Shown: positions 1 through 5,057, counted from the first letter of the stretch. The stretch: DNA of 5,057 bases from Sulfurimonas sp. (GCA_003978475.1 QNZR01000039.1:1-5057); one strand, 5' to 3'. The notes: generated from the letters alone by a model not told the origin. Numbers and translations: made by a program.

Positions 1-395
1 AGTTCAAAATTGAGGATATTGAGATCAATGACCCGACGTTCTTCATGATTTAGTGCCGCATACTCCTGTTGTTTGATCTGTTGAAATACACGGTAGATAG
101 CTATGTTTTGACTGATTTTGGTGGAGTATTCGGTAATGATGGGCAGTGCTTCGGCATAAACTTTTTGGGTCAGTTCAGAATTTTTGACCGCATTAATATG
201 TGAGAGCGGTGTAAAAAACTGTGAGAGATCTTCTTCAAGCATCTCAAAAGGTTTGATGAAATTTTGATAGTTTTTTGCTTCAATATTTAAAAGTCTGTTA
301 ATGGTATTGTCATGTGTTGAAGTGATGGTCTTCAGTTCATCAATGAAGGTCTCAAGATTGAGGTTGAAGTCTAAAAAAGGTGGGGTTTGCGGCAT
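1..395 (-). CDS. prlC: Oligopeptidase A-like M3 metallopeptidase, N-terminal part (runs off the left edge)
   Basis: An open frame of 131 complete codons runs from ATG at 395 down to the window edge, so only the N-terminal part is visible. The translation (MPQTPPFLDF...) contains SHINAVKNSEL, then ALPIITEYSTKISQN, then a stretch ending NILNFEL. These match in order, from memory, the N-terminal helical region of E. coli oligopeptidase A (SHLNSVKN, LPLLSEYST, DNALRDFEL). Members of this family (PrlC/OpdA, thimet oligopeptidase) are cytoplasmic zinc peptidases that degrade short peptides, including cleaved signal peptides. The catalytic HExxH motif lies much later in the protein and is outside the window, so activity cannot be judged. 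The start is supported by AAGGA at 408-404, 8 bases upstream. The gene lies downstream of the OmpA-like gene on the same strand, across a 139-base gap with a hairpin. The distinction from other M3 subgroups is less certain than membership of the family. Confidence 0.85.
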   Translation of the reverse strand, partial: MPQTPPFLDFNLNLETFIDELKTITSTHDNTINRLLNIEAKNYQNFIKPFEMLEEDLSQFFTPLSHINAVKNSELTQKVYAEALPIITEYSTKISQNIAIYRVFQQIKQQEYAALNHEERRVIDLNILNFE

Positions 396-403
396 TGAGA
401 ATA

Positions 404-416
404 TCCTTAAATTATA
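404..416 (-). promoter_or_regulatory. Ribosome binding site and possible -10 box of the prlC-like gene
   Basis: On the minus strand a perfect TATAAT lies at 416-411, closely followed by AAGGA at 408-404 and then ATG at 395. The AAGGA is a convincing ribosome binding site. If TATAAT is a real -10 box, the leader would be only about 8-12 bases and would barely include the AAGGA, so the promoter reading is weak. I see no good -35 box. Confidence 0.4.
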
Positions 417-499
417 GTCAGGGTATTCTAGTTGAATTTACATCAGGAGTCCATTAAAAAAGTGTTCTGTAGAAGAGATTTGGAACATTTTTTTAAAGG

Positions 500-524
500 C
501 ATGATACGTTTAAGACGCATCATG
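500..524 (-). terminator. Hairpin after the OmpA-like gene, possible weak terminator
   Basis: This is a 10-bp inverted repeat (500-509 with 515-524) with a 5-base loop. Read on the minus strand it starts CATGATGCGT and ends ACGTATCATG, with one G-U pair; read on the plus strand that position is an A-C mismatch, so the structure suits minus-strand RNA better. It starts 10 bases after the stop of the OmpA-like gene. The sequence after it is CCTTTAAAAAAA, without a proper U tract, so it may only slow transcription or protect the 3' end of the mRNA. Confidence 0.45.
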
Positions 525-534
525 ACCAAGCGTA

Positions 535-1017
535 CTACCACTGCTCTTGATATTTAATATTTTTAATCCGTGCTTTTTCAGATGCAATATAATCCATAAG
601 TTCACTTCGGCTATTAAAAACTTCCGCAATGACCCGTCGGTTTTTAATACCTTCACTGGTATGGTTGTCATATAAAGGTGAGCTCTCTCCAAAACCCATA
701 GCCCGAATCTGTTTTGGATTGACACCCAGCTTTTTGAGTGAATTAAGCACTTTGACGGCACGTGCGGTTGAGAGATCATAGTTATATTGTGCGGAGGCAC
801 TTGAGCTGGTATGCCCTTCTATGAGAGCATAAAGCCCTGTCTCTTTTAAAAATTTGGCAAAGTCAGCCACTTCCTGTTTTTCCGCATTATTCATGTATGT
901 CGTCGAAGCATTTTTAAATGCGACATTCAGATCTTTTACCATAATGCAATCTTGAGCATAAATGTTACTCATGAATACTGCTGTACCTATTAACGATGAA
1001 ATAAAAAGTTTTTTCAA
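535..1017 (-). CDS. Small secreted OmpA-domain (OmpA/MotB C-terminal-like) protein
   Basis: The product is 160 residues. Residues 1-21 form a signal peptide (MKK, then a hydrophobic stretch, cleavage likely after IYA). There is no lipobox cysteine, so the mature protein is probably free in the periplasm or associated with the outer membrane. Residues about 28-134 form an OmpA C-terminal-like domain: VAFKNASTTY, IEGHTSSS, YNYDLSTARA, GFGESSPLYDN and GIKNRRV are the family landmarks. This domain normally binds the diaminopimelate residue of peptidoglycan through an Asp and an Arg. Aligned to E. coli OmpA, the Arg is kept (R86, in LSTARA) but the Asp is Ser (S71, in GHTSS). Residues 135-160 are a charged tail outside the domain. 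The protein has no beta-barrel, so it is not a full OmpA. It is transcribed divergently from a second peptidoglycan-binding protein. Confidence 0.85.
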   Translation of the reverse strand: MKKLFISSLIGTAVFMSNIYAQDCIMVKDLNVAFKNASTTYMNNAEKQEVADFAKFLKETGLYALIEGHTSSSASAQYNYDLSTARAVKVLNSLKKLGVNPKQIRAMGFGESSPLYDNHTSEGIKNRRVIAEVFNSRSELMDYIASEKARIKNIKYQEQW

Positions 1018-1029
1018 CGTTGACTCCTT
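1018..1029 (-). promoter_or_regulatory. Ribosome binding site that fixes a TTG start for the OmpA-domain gene
   Basis: On the minus strand AAGGAG is followed by TCAACG and then TTG at 1017, a 6-base spacing. No ATG or GTG lies in frame nearby, and the signal peptide begins directly at this codon. TTG is therefore the likely start. Confidence 0.75.
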
Positions 1030-1049
1030 AATAATATTTGTTGCTGAGA

Positions 1050-1058
1050 ATTATAACA
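1050..1058 (-). promoter_or_regulatory. Extended -10 promoter of the OmpA-domain gene
   Basis: The minus strand reads TGTTATAAT at 1058-1050, a perfect TATAAT with the TGn extension. Transcription would begin near 1043, giving a leader of about 26 bases that contains the AAGGAG site. I see no clear -35 box, which is normal for the housekeeping sigma factor of Campylobacterota. Confidence 0.6.
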
Positions 1059-1090
1059 TACAAATTATGAAATGACATTATCGTAATTTA

Positions 1091-1143
1091 TTGTTGTTTT
1101 ATATATTATTAGTTAGTATTCTTGTCTATATAACACACAGGAG
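1091..1143 (+). promoter_or_regulatory. Candidate promoter and ribosome binding site of the repeat lipoprotein gene
   Basis: AGGAG at 1139-1143 lies 8 bases before the ATG and is a good ribosome binding site. The promoter is less clear. TTGTTG (1091-1096) and TAGTAT (1114-1119) have a 17-bp spacing but match consensus poorly. TATATA/TATAAC around 1127-1134 is another possible -10, which would leave a very short leader. The region is too AT-rich to decide. Confidence 0.35.
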
Positions 1144-1151
1144 AGATTAAA

Positions 1152-2426
1152 ATGGTTAAATATATCAAAACATCTGCACTTTTGGCAGTTTTGATTTTAG
1201 GAACAACGGGATGTTCGACAAAAGATGTGTCGAACGATCTTTTGTCCAAAAAAGAGAGTGAAATTCAGCGTTTGACACAAGAGCTGGAGTCGGCAAAAAA
1301 AGGTCAACAAGAGAGTGAAGCCAAGCTTCAGCGCATAGCCAACAAACCTGTTGCTGCGGTAACGCCGCCTGTTACAGAGGTAACAAAAACTTCTGTTGAA
1401 AGTAATGATGTTAATGCCATTTCAAACTCTTTGGTGCCGCCTAATGCCAAGCCGGGTGAATGTTATGCCAAAGTATTGGTGCCGGCAACGTATAAACAGG
1501 AGAAGGTACAACAGCTTGTAGAAGAAGCAAAAACAAAAATTAAAGTGATTCCCGCAACCTACAAGGTTGTTGAGAAAAAAGTAACCATACGCGAGCCGCG
1601 TACAAAAATTATCACGATTCCGGCGACCTACAAGAGTGTTACCGAAAAAGTCATGGTTGAACCGGAAAAGACCAAGCTCGTCGTAGTGCCGGCAACGTAT
1701 AAGACCGTCAAAGAAAAAGTGCTTGTCAAGGCGGCGCATACGGAATGGAAAAAGGGTCGGGGCGAAATTGAAAAAGTCAATAATGGTACGGGCGAGATTA
1801 TGTGTTTGGTTGAAGTGCCCGCTGTTTATAAAACGGTTACAAAAAAAGTCCTAGTCAAAGATGCTTCTACCAAAGAGGTCAAAATTCCTGCCGTCTACAA
1901 AACCGTGACGAAAAAAGCGGTGGCTACTCCAGAGACAACTAAAAAAGTCACTATCCCGGCTGTTTACAAAAATGTTAAAAAACGTGTGCTGGCAACTCCG
2001 GCAACAACCAAAGAGGTCAAAATTCCGGCCGTCTACAAAACCGTGAAAACACGGGTATTGGTTACGCCGGCAACGACTAAAGAAGAGACCATCCCGGGTA
2101 TCTGTAAAATGGTGAAAACACGGGTCGTGGATGTTCCGGCAAAAGAGATAAAAACCACCGTTCCGGCAGTGTATTCGACCTATGTGAAAAAAGTGCAGGT
2201 ATCGGAGCCGTATTTGCGTTGGCAACCGGTTTTGTGTCAAACCAATACGCAGGCAAATATCATCTCAAAATTACAAAAAAAGCTCAAAGCAAAAAAATAT
2301 AAAATTTCAAGAGTCAATGGCGTGTACAATGCTGAAACCAAAGCAGCGGTACAAGCATACCAAAAAGACAACAAACTCTCTCAAGGAGCGTTAACACTGA
2401 AAACGCTTCAGTCTTTGGGACTCTAA
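1152..2426 (+). CDS. Repeat-containing lipoprotein with C-terminal peptidoglycan-binding domain
   Basis: The product is 424 residues. Residues 1-20 form a lipoprotein signal peptide ending TTG before C21; Ser at the next position suggests the outer membrane. Residues about 25-64 are rich in K, E, Q and L and look like a short coiled coil, similar in layout to Lpp-like anchors. A Pro/Thr/Val linker follows. Residues 111-360 hold ten copies of a 23-residue unit beginning PA[TV]YK, with a 20-residue insertion after the fourth copy. Residues about 366-424 are a peptidoglycan-binding domain (PF01471 type): a lysine-rich first helix, NGVYNAETKAAVQAYQ, and LTLKTLQSLGL. The likely role is to bridge the outer membrane and the cell wall. 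I recall related PA[VE]Y-repeat proteins with a WKKG segment in other proteobacteria, but no assigned function. The upstream gene, read in the opposite direction, also encodes an OmpA-type wall-binding domain. A terminator directly follows, so the gene is probably monocistronic. Confidence 0.85.
   Translation: MVKYIKTSALLAVLILGTTGCSTKDVSNDLLSKKESEIQRLTQELESAKKGQQESEAKLQRIANKPVAAVTPPVTEVTKTSVESNDVNAISNSLVPPNAKPGECYAKVLVPATYKQEKVQQLVEEAKTKIKVIPATYKVVEKKVTIREPRTKIITIPATYKSVTEKVMVEPEKTKLVVVPATYKTVKEKVLVKAAHTEWKKGRGEIEKVNNGTGEIMCLVEVPAVYKTVTKKVLVKDASTKEVKIPAVYKTVTKKAVATPETTKKVTIPAVYKNVKKRVLATPATTKEVKIPAVYKTVKTRVLVTPATTKEETIPGICKMVKTRVVDVPAKEIKTTVPAVYSTYVKKVQVSEPYLRWQPVLCQTNTQANIISKLQKKLKAKKYKISRVNGVYNAETKAAVQAYQKDNKLSQGALTLKTLQSLGL
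1482..2231 (+). repeat. Ten 23-residue (69-bp) PA[TV]Y tandem repeats inside the lipoprotein gene
   Basis: PA[TV]Y or its variant starts at residues 111, 134, 157, 180, 223, 246, 269, 292, 315 and 338. Every step is 23 residues except one of 43, where a 20-residue insertion containing WKKGRG and a Cys lies between units 4 and 5. The consensus is PAxYKTVxxKVLVxxxxTKxxxI, with alternating hydrophobic residues that suggest beta strands. Unit 9 is degenerate (PGIC in place of PAVY). Units 1-4 use PATY and units 5-10 use PAVY, which suggests two blocks that expanded separately. This is a protein repeat, not an intergenic array. Confidence 0.9.
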
Positions 2427-2429
2427 GCA

Positions 2430-2454
2430 TTAAAAACGGATTTTCCGTTTTTAA
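2430..2454 (+). terminator. Rho-independent terminator of the lipoprotein gene
   Basis: TTAAAAACGGA pairs perfectly over 11 bp with TCCGTTTTTAA around a TTT loop. The hairpin begins 3 bases after the stop codon. Its GC core is short (CGGA/TCCG), flanked by an A tract on one side and a T tract on the other, the usual form in AT-rich bacteria. The symmetry means it could work in both directions. It separates the lipoprotein gene from the pyrH operon. Confidence 0.8.
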
Positions 2455-2532
2455 ACCTGACTTCTGCATTTTTTAACCCCTCTTTTTAGAGATACTTTTC
2501 TCATTCAAAGCCGTATTAAAGCGATTTTTCAA

Positions 2533-2538
2533 TATAAT
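2533..2538 (+). promoter_or_regulatory. -10 box of the pyrH-rpoZ-relA/spoT operon
   Basis: A perfect TATAAT lies 44 bases before the pyrH ATG, downstream of a T-rich stretch (GATTTTTCAA). Transcription would start near 2545, leaving a leader of about 38 bases. No -35 box is visible at the expected place. The position after the upstream terminator supports it as the operon promoter. Confidence 0.6.
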
Positions 2539-2570
2539 TCACAGATTTTTAAGTGTTACGGGCATCGTTC

Positions 2571-2576
2571 AAGGAG
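2571..2576 (+). promoter_or_regulatory. Ribosome binding site that decides the pyrH start
   Basis: AAGGAG stands 6 bases before the ATG at 2583. An in-frame GTG at 2553 would extend the protein by ten residues, but it lies upstream of this site and lacks its own, so ATG 2583 is preferred. Confidence 0.85.
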
Positions 2577-2582
2577 TGTTTA

Positions 2583-3293
2583 ATGGGTCATAAGCGTATA
2601 TTGGTGAAGTTTTCCGGTGAGGCATTAGCAGGAGATGCCGGTCATGGCATTGACACTCAAATCTTGAATTATATCTCCAAAGAGATTAAATCACTCGTAG
2701 ATGCCGGTATTGAAGTCGGACTGGTTATCGGCGGCGGTAATATTATTCGCGGAGTGACGGCGGCACAAGACGGCATTATTCGTCGTACAGCCGGAGATTA
2801 TATGGGAATGCTGGCAACAGTTATCAACGCGGTGGCCATGCAGGAAGCCTGTGAACATGCCGGTATGAAAGTGCGGGTACAAACGGCGATTAAAATGGAA
2901 CAGATTGCCGAACCGTATATCCAACGTCGTTCCGTACGTCATCTACAGAAAGGTCGTGTGGTTATTTTTGCCGCCGGTACGGGAAATCCGTTTTTTACTA
3001 CCGATACGGCAGCAACACTGCGTGCGGTTGAAATTGGTGCGGAAATAATTATTAAAGCCACCAAAGTTGATGGAGTCTACGATAAAGACCCTAACAAGTT
3101 TGATGATGCCAGACGTTTGGCAACGCTTTCGTATGATCAGGCGCTCAATGACCATATTAAAGTGATGGATGATACCTCCATTGCTTTGGCAAAAGACAAC
3201 CGCCTTCCTATTGTTGTATGTGATATGTTCAAAGCGGGCAATTTACTCGATATTGTCAACGGCAATCTTGAGAATTGTTCCATAGTAAAATAA
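2583..3293 (+). CDS. pyrH: Uridylate (UMP) kinase
   Basis: This enzyme phosphorylates UMP to UDP with ATP in the cytoplasm, the step that feeds UTP and CTP synthesis. The product is 236 residues, the normal bacterial length, and belongs to the amino-acid kinase fold. Visible motifs (numbered from ATG 2583) are KFSGEAL at 9-15 for phosphate binding, IGGGNIIRG at 49-57, AGDYMGMLATVIN at 70-82 with D72 at the UMP-binding position, GTGNPFFTTDTAA at 132-144, and KVDGVYDKDP at 161-170. The GTGNPFFTTD signature separates UMP kinases from aspartate and glutamate kinases. The gene is the first in a close cluster: its stop is 10 bases from the preferred rpoZ start. The bacterial enzyme is usually hexameric, activated by GTP and inhibited by UTP; that is family knowledge, not read from this sequence. 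Nothing looks damaged. Confidence 0.98.
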   Translation: MGHKRILVKFSGEALAGDAGHGIDTQILNYISKEIKSLVDAGIEVGLVIGGGNIIRGVTAAQDGIIRRTAGDYMGMLATVINAVAMQEACEHAGMKVRVQTAIKMEQIAEPYIQRRSVRHLQKGRVVIFAAGTGNPFFTTDTAATLRAVEIGAEIIIKATKVDGVYDKDPNKFDDARRLATLSYDQALNDHIKVMDDTSIALAKDNRLPIVVCDMFKAGNLLDIVNGNLENCSIVK

Positions 3294-3303
3294 AGGAAAA
3301 ATG

Positions 3304-3516
3304 ATGAGATTAGAGACATTAACCGCAAAAGCCCTGGAAATTGAAGGACTGGATCGTTATCGGCTTGCTATTGCCGTGGCAAAGCGGGCAGATGAACTTT
3401 TAAATGGTGCTCAGAGCAGGCTTAATATTGATCTGAAAACTATTAAAGCAGCCGATTTAGCACTCATGGAAATTGCTGAGGGTGTCATCTCAGTTAAGGG
3501 TTTTAGTAAAGAATAG
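3304..3516 (+). CDS. rpoZ: DNA-directed RNA polymerase omega subunit
   Basis: The product is a small polymerase subunit of 70 residues that helps fold and hold beta-prime in the core enzyme. Family features are the central DRYRLAIAVAKRADEL helix (E. coli omega has a matching RFDLVLVAARRA segment) and the later DLALMEIAEGVI, equivalent to the conserved ALREIEEG region. Two adjacent ATG codons (3301 and 3304) could start it. The ribosome binding site AAAGGA at 3292-3297, which overlaps the pyrH stop, is 3 bases from the first and 6 from the second, so 3304 fits better; starting at 3301 adds one Met. In several proteobacterial lineages omega contributes to a ppGpp site on the polymerase, which makes its position beside the alarmone enzyme gene notable. 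The pyrH-rpoZ-relA/spoT order is typical of Campylobacterota. Confidence 0.93.
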   Translation: MRLETLTAKALEIEGLDRYRLAIAVAKRADELLNGAQSRLNIDLKTIKAADLALMEIAEGVISVKGFSKE

Positions 3517-3523
3517 ATATTAT

Positions 3524-3528
3524 AAGAG
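3524..3528 (+). promoter_or_regulatory. Weak ribosome binding site before a TTG start of the relA/spoT gene
   Basis: AAGAG stands 7 bases before TTG at 3536, the best start in the frame. The other in-frame options (TTG 3473, GTG 3482) lie inside rpoZ, and the residues they add show no family resemblance. A weak site plus TTG suggests modest translation, perhaps helped by coupling to rpoZ. Confidence 0.55.
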
Positions 3529-3535
3529 CAACCAT

Positions 3536-4981
3536 TTGAGCAGATTAAATATTGACAAAATAACACACCTCAAAGATGTTGCTGCCGCAACGGAATATCT
3601 TTTTACATGTATTTCTCCGAGTGAAGATATTCAGCAGGCTTTGGATTTTTCCCTAAACGTTCATGAGGGACAGACACGCAAAAGCGGTGAACCCTACATT
3701 GTGCATCCTATTTTAGTAGCAGCTATTGTGGCGTCCATTACAGAAGATACGGCGATGATTAAGGCGGCACTGCTTCATGATGTTGTGGAAGACACTGCGG
3801 CAACCATTGAAGAGGTCGAGACCCTTTTTGGTGCCGATGTCGCACATCTGGTTGGAGGTCTGACTAAAATAGATGCCATTCGTGGCGAAAATCTGCTGCC
3901 TTCAGGCTCCAACGAAAAACTGGTAGCTTCAGCACTCTCCTTTCGCAAAATGCTTTTAGCATCCATTAAAGATGTTCGCGTGCTGGTGGTAAAGCTGTGT
4001 GACCGACTGCATAATATGCTCACACTTGATGCTCTGCCACCTGAGAAACAGCACCGTATTTCAGAAGAAACACTGGTAGTACATGCTCCTATTGCGCATC
4101 GTTTGGGTATCTCTTTCTTAAAAAACCTTCTTGAGGATTTGAGCTTTTCATATCTGTTTAAAGAAGAGAAAGCGGAGATTGAGCGGTATCTTGAAGAGAA
4201 TTATCAGGCTATTGAGGTCAAGTTAAACGGTTTTCGACACCGCGTCAATCAGCTCCTTATTCAAAATGGTTTTATGGTGGAAGATTTCGAGATTTTAAGT
4301 CGTGTCAAACACAGTTACTCCATCTACTTGAAAATGCAGCGTAAGGGTATTGGTATTGACGAGATTCTCGATCTTTTAGCTATTCGTATTCTTGTTAAAA
4401 AACCCCTTGACTGCTACAATGTTTTAGGGCTGATTCATCTGAATTTTCAGCCGCTTAGTTCACGTTTTAAAGACTATATTGCCATTGCCAAAGATAACGG
4501 GTACCAGACACTGCATACAACGGTATTTTCCAGTACCACCATTTTTGAAGTCCAAATTCGTACGTTTGAAATGCATAGAACCGCCGAACTTGGTGTCGCC
4601 GCACACTGGAAATATAAAGGAGGCTCGGAACGCGGTGTCAATCTGGAGTGGCTACATAATCTTCAGTACCAGAATGAGTCGGTAGAAGATTTTTATGAAC
4701 TCATTAAAAATGACCTTTACAGTGAAGATATTAGTGTTTTTTCCCCGAAAGGAAAAGCCTATACGCTTCCCCGCGGTGCCGTTGCACTGGATTTTGCTTA
4801 TGCAGTACATACACAGATCGGTGAGCGTGCAAGTGGTGCTTTGGTAAATAAAAAGCAAGCTTCTCTTCTAACTGAACTGAAAAATGGTGATCTAGTTAGA
4901 ATAATTACAGCTGATCATCCAATATACCACTGTACTTGGATAGATGCAGTTAAAACTTCAAAAAGTGTAGGAGTAACCTGA
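3536..4981 (+). CDS. spoT: Bifunctional (p)ppGpp synthetase/hydrolase (RelA/SpoT family), C-terminally truncated
   Basis: This stringent-response enzyme makes (p)ppGpp from ATP and GDP/GTP and also degrades it. Numbered from TTG 3536, the HD hydrolase domain has H57, the HDVVED motif at 81-86 and CDRLHN at 155-160, all intact. The synthetase domain has RVKHSYSIYLKM at 256-267, D279 in LDLLAIRI, RFKD at 310-313 and E338 in FEVQIRT. RFKD is the form found in bifunctional Rel/SpoT enzymes rather than in synthetase-only RelA. A TGS domain covers about 399-458. The frame then stops with TGA at residue 481, just after DAVKTSK, where family members continue with helical, zinc-finger and ACT domains to about 700 residues or more. 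Bases from about 4860 are much more AT-rich and use AGA, ATA and CTA codons that are uncommon upstream. The catalytic half should work; the missing half normally mediates ribosome binding and regulation. A sequencing or assembly error is a serious alternative. Confidence 0.9.
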   Translation: MSRLNIDKITHLKDVAAATEYLFTCISPSEDIQQALDFSLNVHEGQTRKSGEPYIVHPILVAAIVASITEDTAMIKAALLHDVVEDTAATIEEVETLFGADVAHLVGGLTKIDAIRGENLLPSGSNEKLVASALSFRKMLLASIKDVRVLVVKLCDRLHNMLTLDALPPEKQHRISEETLVVHAPIAHRLGISFLKNLLEDLSFSYLFKEEKAEIERYLEENYQAIEVKLNGFRHRVNQLLIQNGFMVEDFEILSRVKHSYSIYLKMQRKGIGIDEILDLLAIRILVKKPLDCYNVLGLIHLNFQPLSSRFKDYIAIAKDNGYQTLHTTVFSSTTIFEVQIRTFEMHRTAELGVAAHWKYKGGSERGVNLEWLHNLQYQNESVEDFYELIKNDLYSEDISVFSPKGKAYTLPRGAVALDFAYAVHTQIGERASGALVNKKQASLLTELKNGDLVRIITADHPIYHCTWIDAVKTSKSVGVT

Positions 4982-5057
4982 CTTCTATTTTCAGATGAAA
5001 AGGTAATTGTTCTAATTACAAAAACAAAAGGTAATAAAATTGTTGACAATATTAAAA
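4860..5057. other. AT-rich tail with a composition break inside the relA/spoT gene
   Basis: Positions 4861-5057 contain 57 G or C in 197 bases (29%), against 32 of 60 at 4741-4800 and 27 of 60 at 4801-4860. The first 120 bases still encode recognisable TGS and post-TGS sequence (LLTELKNGDLVRI, WIDAVKTSK). After the TGA at 4979-4981 the remaining 76 bases match nothing I recognise. They stay open in the same frame (LLFSDEKVIVLITKTK...), but that length can easily occur by chance in AT-rich DNA. The tyrS gene that often follows in this phylum is not visible. Confidence 0.6.

Noticed and set aside
510..800. A 96-codon minus-strand frame overlapping the OmpA-domain gene
   Set aside because: It runs in another frame through a gene with clear domain homology and shows no recognisable protein features.
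1422..1739. A 105-codon open frame on the minus strand
   Set aside because: It is another antisense shadow of the lipoprotein repeats with improbable Phe/Cys-rich composition.
1482..2231. Regular 69-bp spacing that could suggest a CRISPR-like or satellite array
   Set aside because: The period is a multiple of three, lies wholly in a coding frame, and conservation is mainly at protein level.
1851..2240. A 129-codon open frame on the minus strand
   Set aside because: It is antisense to the repeat region, rich in Cys, His, Phe and Arg, and has periodicity that merely mirrors the repeats. It has no family resemblance.
2553..2582. GTG at 2553 as an upstream pyrH start
   Set aside because: The AAGGAG site lies downstream of it and directly serves ATG 2583, which also gives the usual UMP kinase N terminus.
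3473..3535. TTG at 3473 as the relA/spoT start
   Set aside because: It would overlap rpoZ by 44 bases, has no good ribosome binding site, and adds residues unlike the family.
3775..4023. An 82-codon minus-strand frame inside relA/spoT
   Set aside because: It is antisense to the HD domain, is Ser/Thr-rich, and matches no family I know.
4857..4862. A HindIII site (AAGCTT) at the composition break, suggesting a cloning junction of unrelated fragments
   Set aside because: Rsh homology continues in frame across the site, so joining of two random fragments does not fit. Recombination or assembly between homologs fits better.

Overview
The window looks like chromosomal DNA from a Campylobacterota (epsilonproteobacterial) bacterium, probably of the Sulfurovum/Sulfurimonas/Sulfuricurvum kind. 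The best evidence is the tight cluster pyrH-rpoZ-relA/spoT, a gene order I know from this phylum, together with strong AAGGA-type ribosome binding sites and promoters that show a good -10 box but little -35. The genus is an inference; no rRNA is present.

Layout. Positions 1-395 (minus) hold the N-terminal part of an M3-family oligopeptidase (PrlC/OpdA type) that runs off the left edge. Positions 535-1017 (minus) hold a small exported OmpA-domain protein that starts at TTG. A 134-bp AT-rich spacer separates it from a divergent gene at 1152-2426 (plus). That gene encodes a lipoprotein with a short coiled coil, ten copies of a 23-residue PA[TV]Y repeat and a C-terminal peptidoglycan-binding domain. 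A hairpin terminator follows at 2430-2454. A new transcription unit then starts at a TATAAT box (2533-2538) and carries pyrH (UMP kinase), rpoZ (RNA polymerase omega) and a bifunctional (p)ppGpp synthetase/hydrolase, separated by only 10 and 19 bases.

How the genes fit together. The divergent pair in the middle both look like envelope proteins that touch peptidoglycan, and they share one intergenic control region. The right-hand operon joins pyrimidine nucleotide supply, a polymerase subunit and the stringent-response alarmone enzyme. The enzyme has intact hydrolase, synthetase and TGS domains but stops at about residue 481, well short of the 700-odd residues usual for this family. About 40 codons before that stop, from near position 4860, base composition falls from roughly 45-50% G+C to about 29% (57 of 197 bases) and codon choice changes, although protein homology continues. 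Either the 3' end of the gene has been exchanged and damaged, or the right end of the sequence is a chimeric assembly.

I found no tRNA, rRNA, CRISPR array, insertion sequence or complete new defence system. The most interesting items are the strictly periodic repeat lipoprotein, the broken and compositionally mosaic Rsh gene, and the OmpA-like domain that lacks the usual diaminopimelate-binding aspartate.
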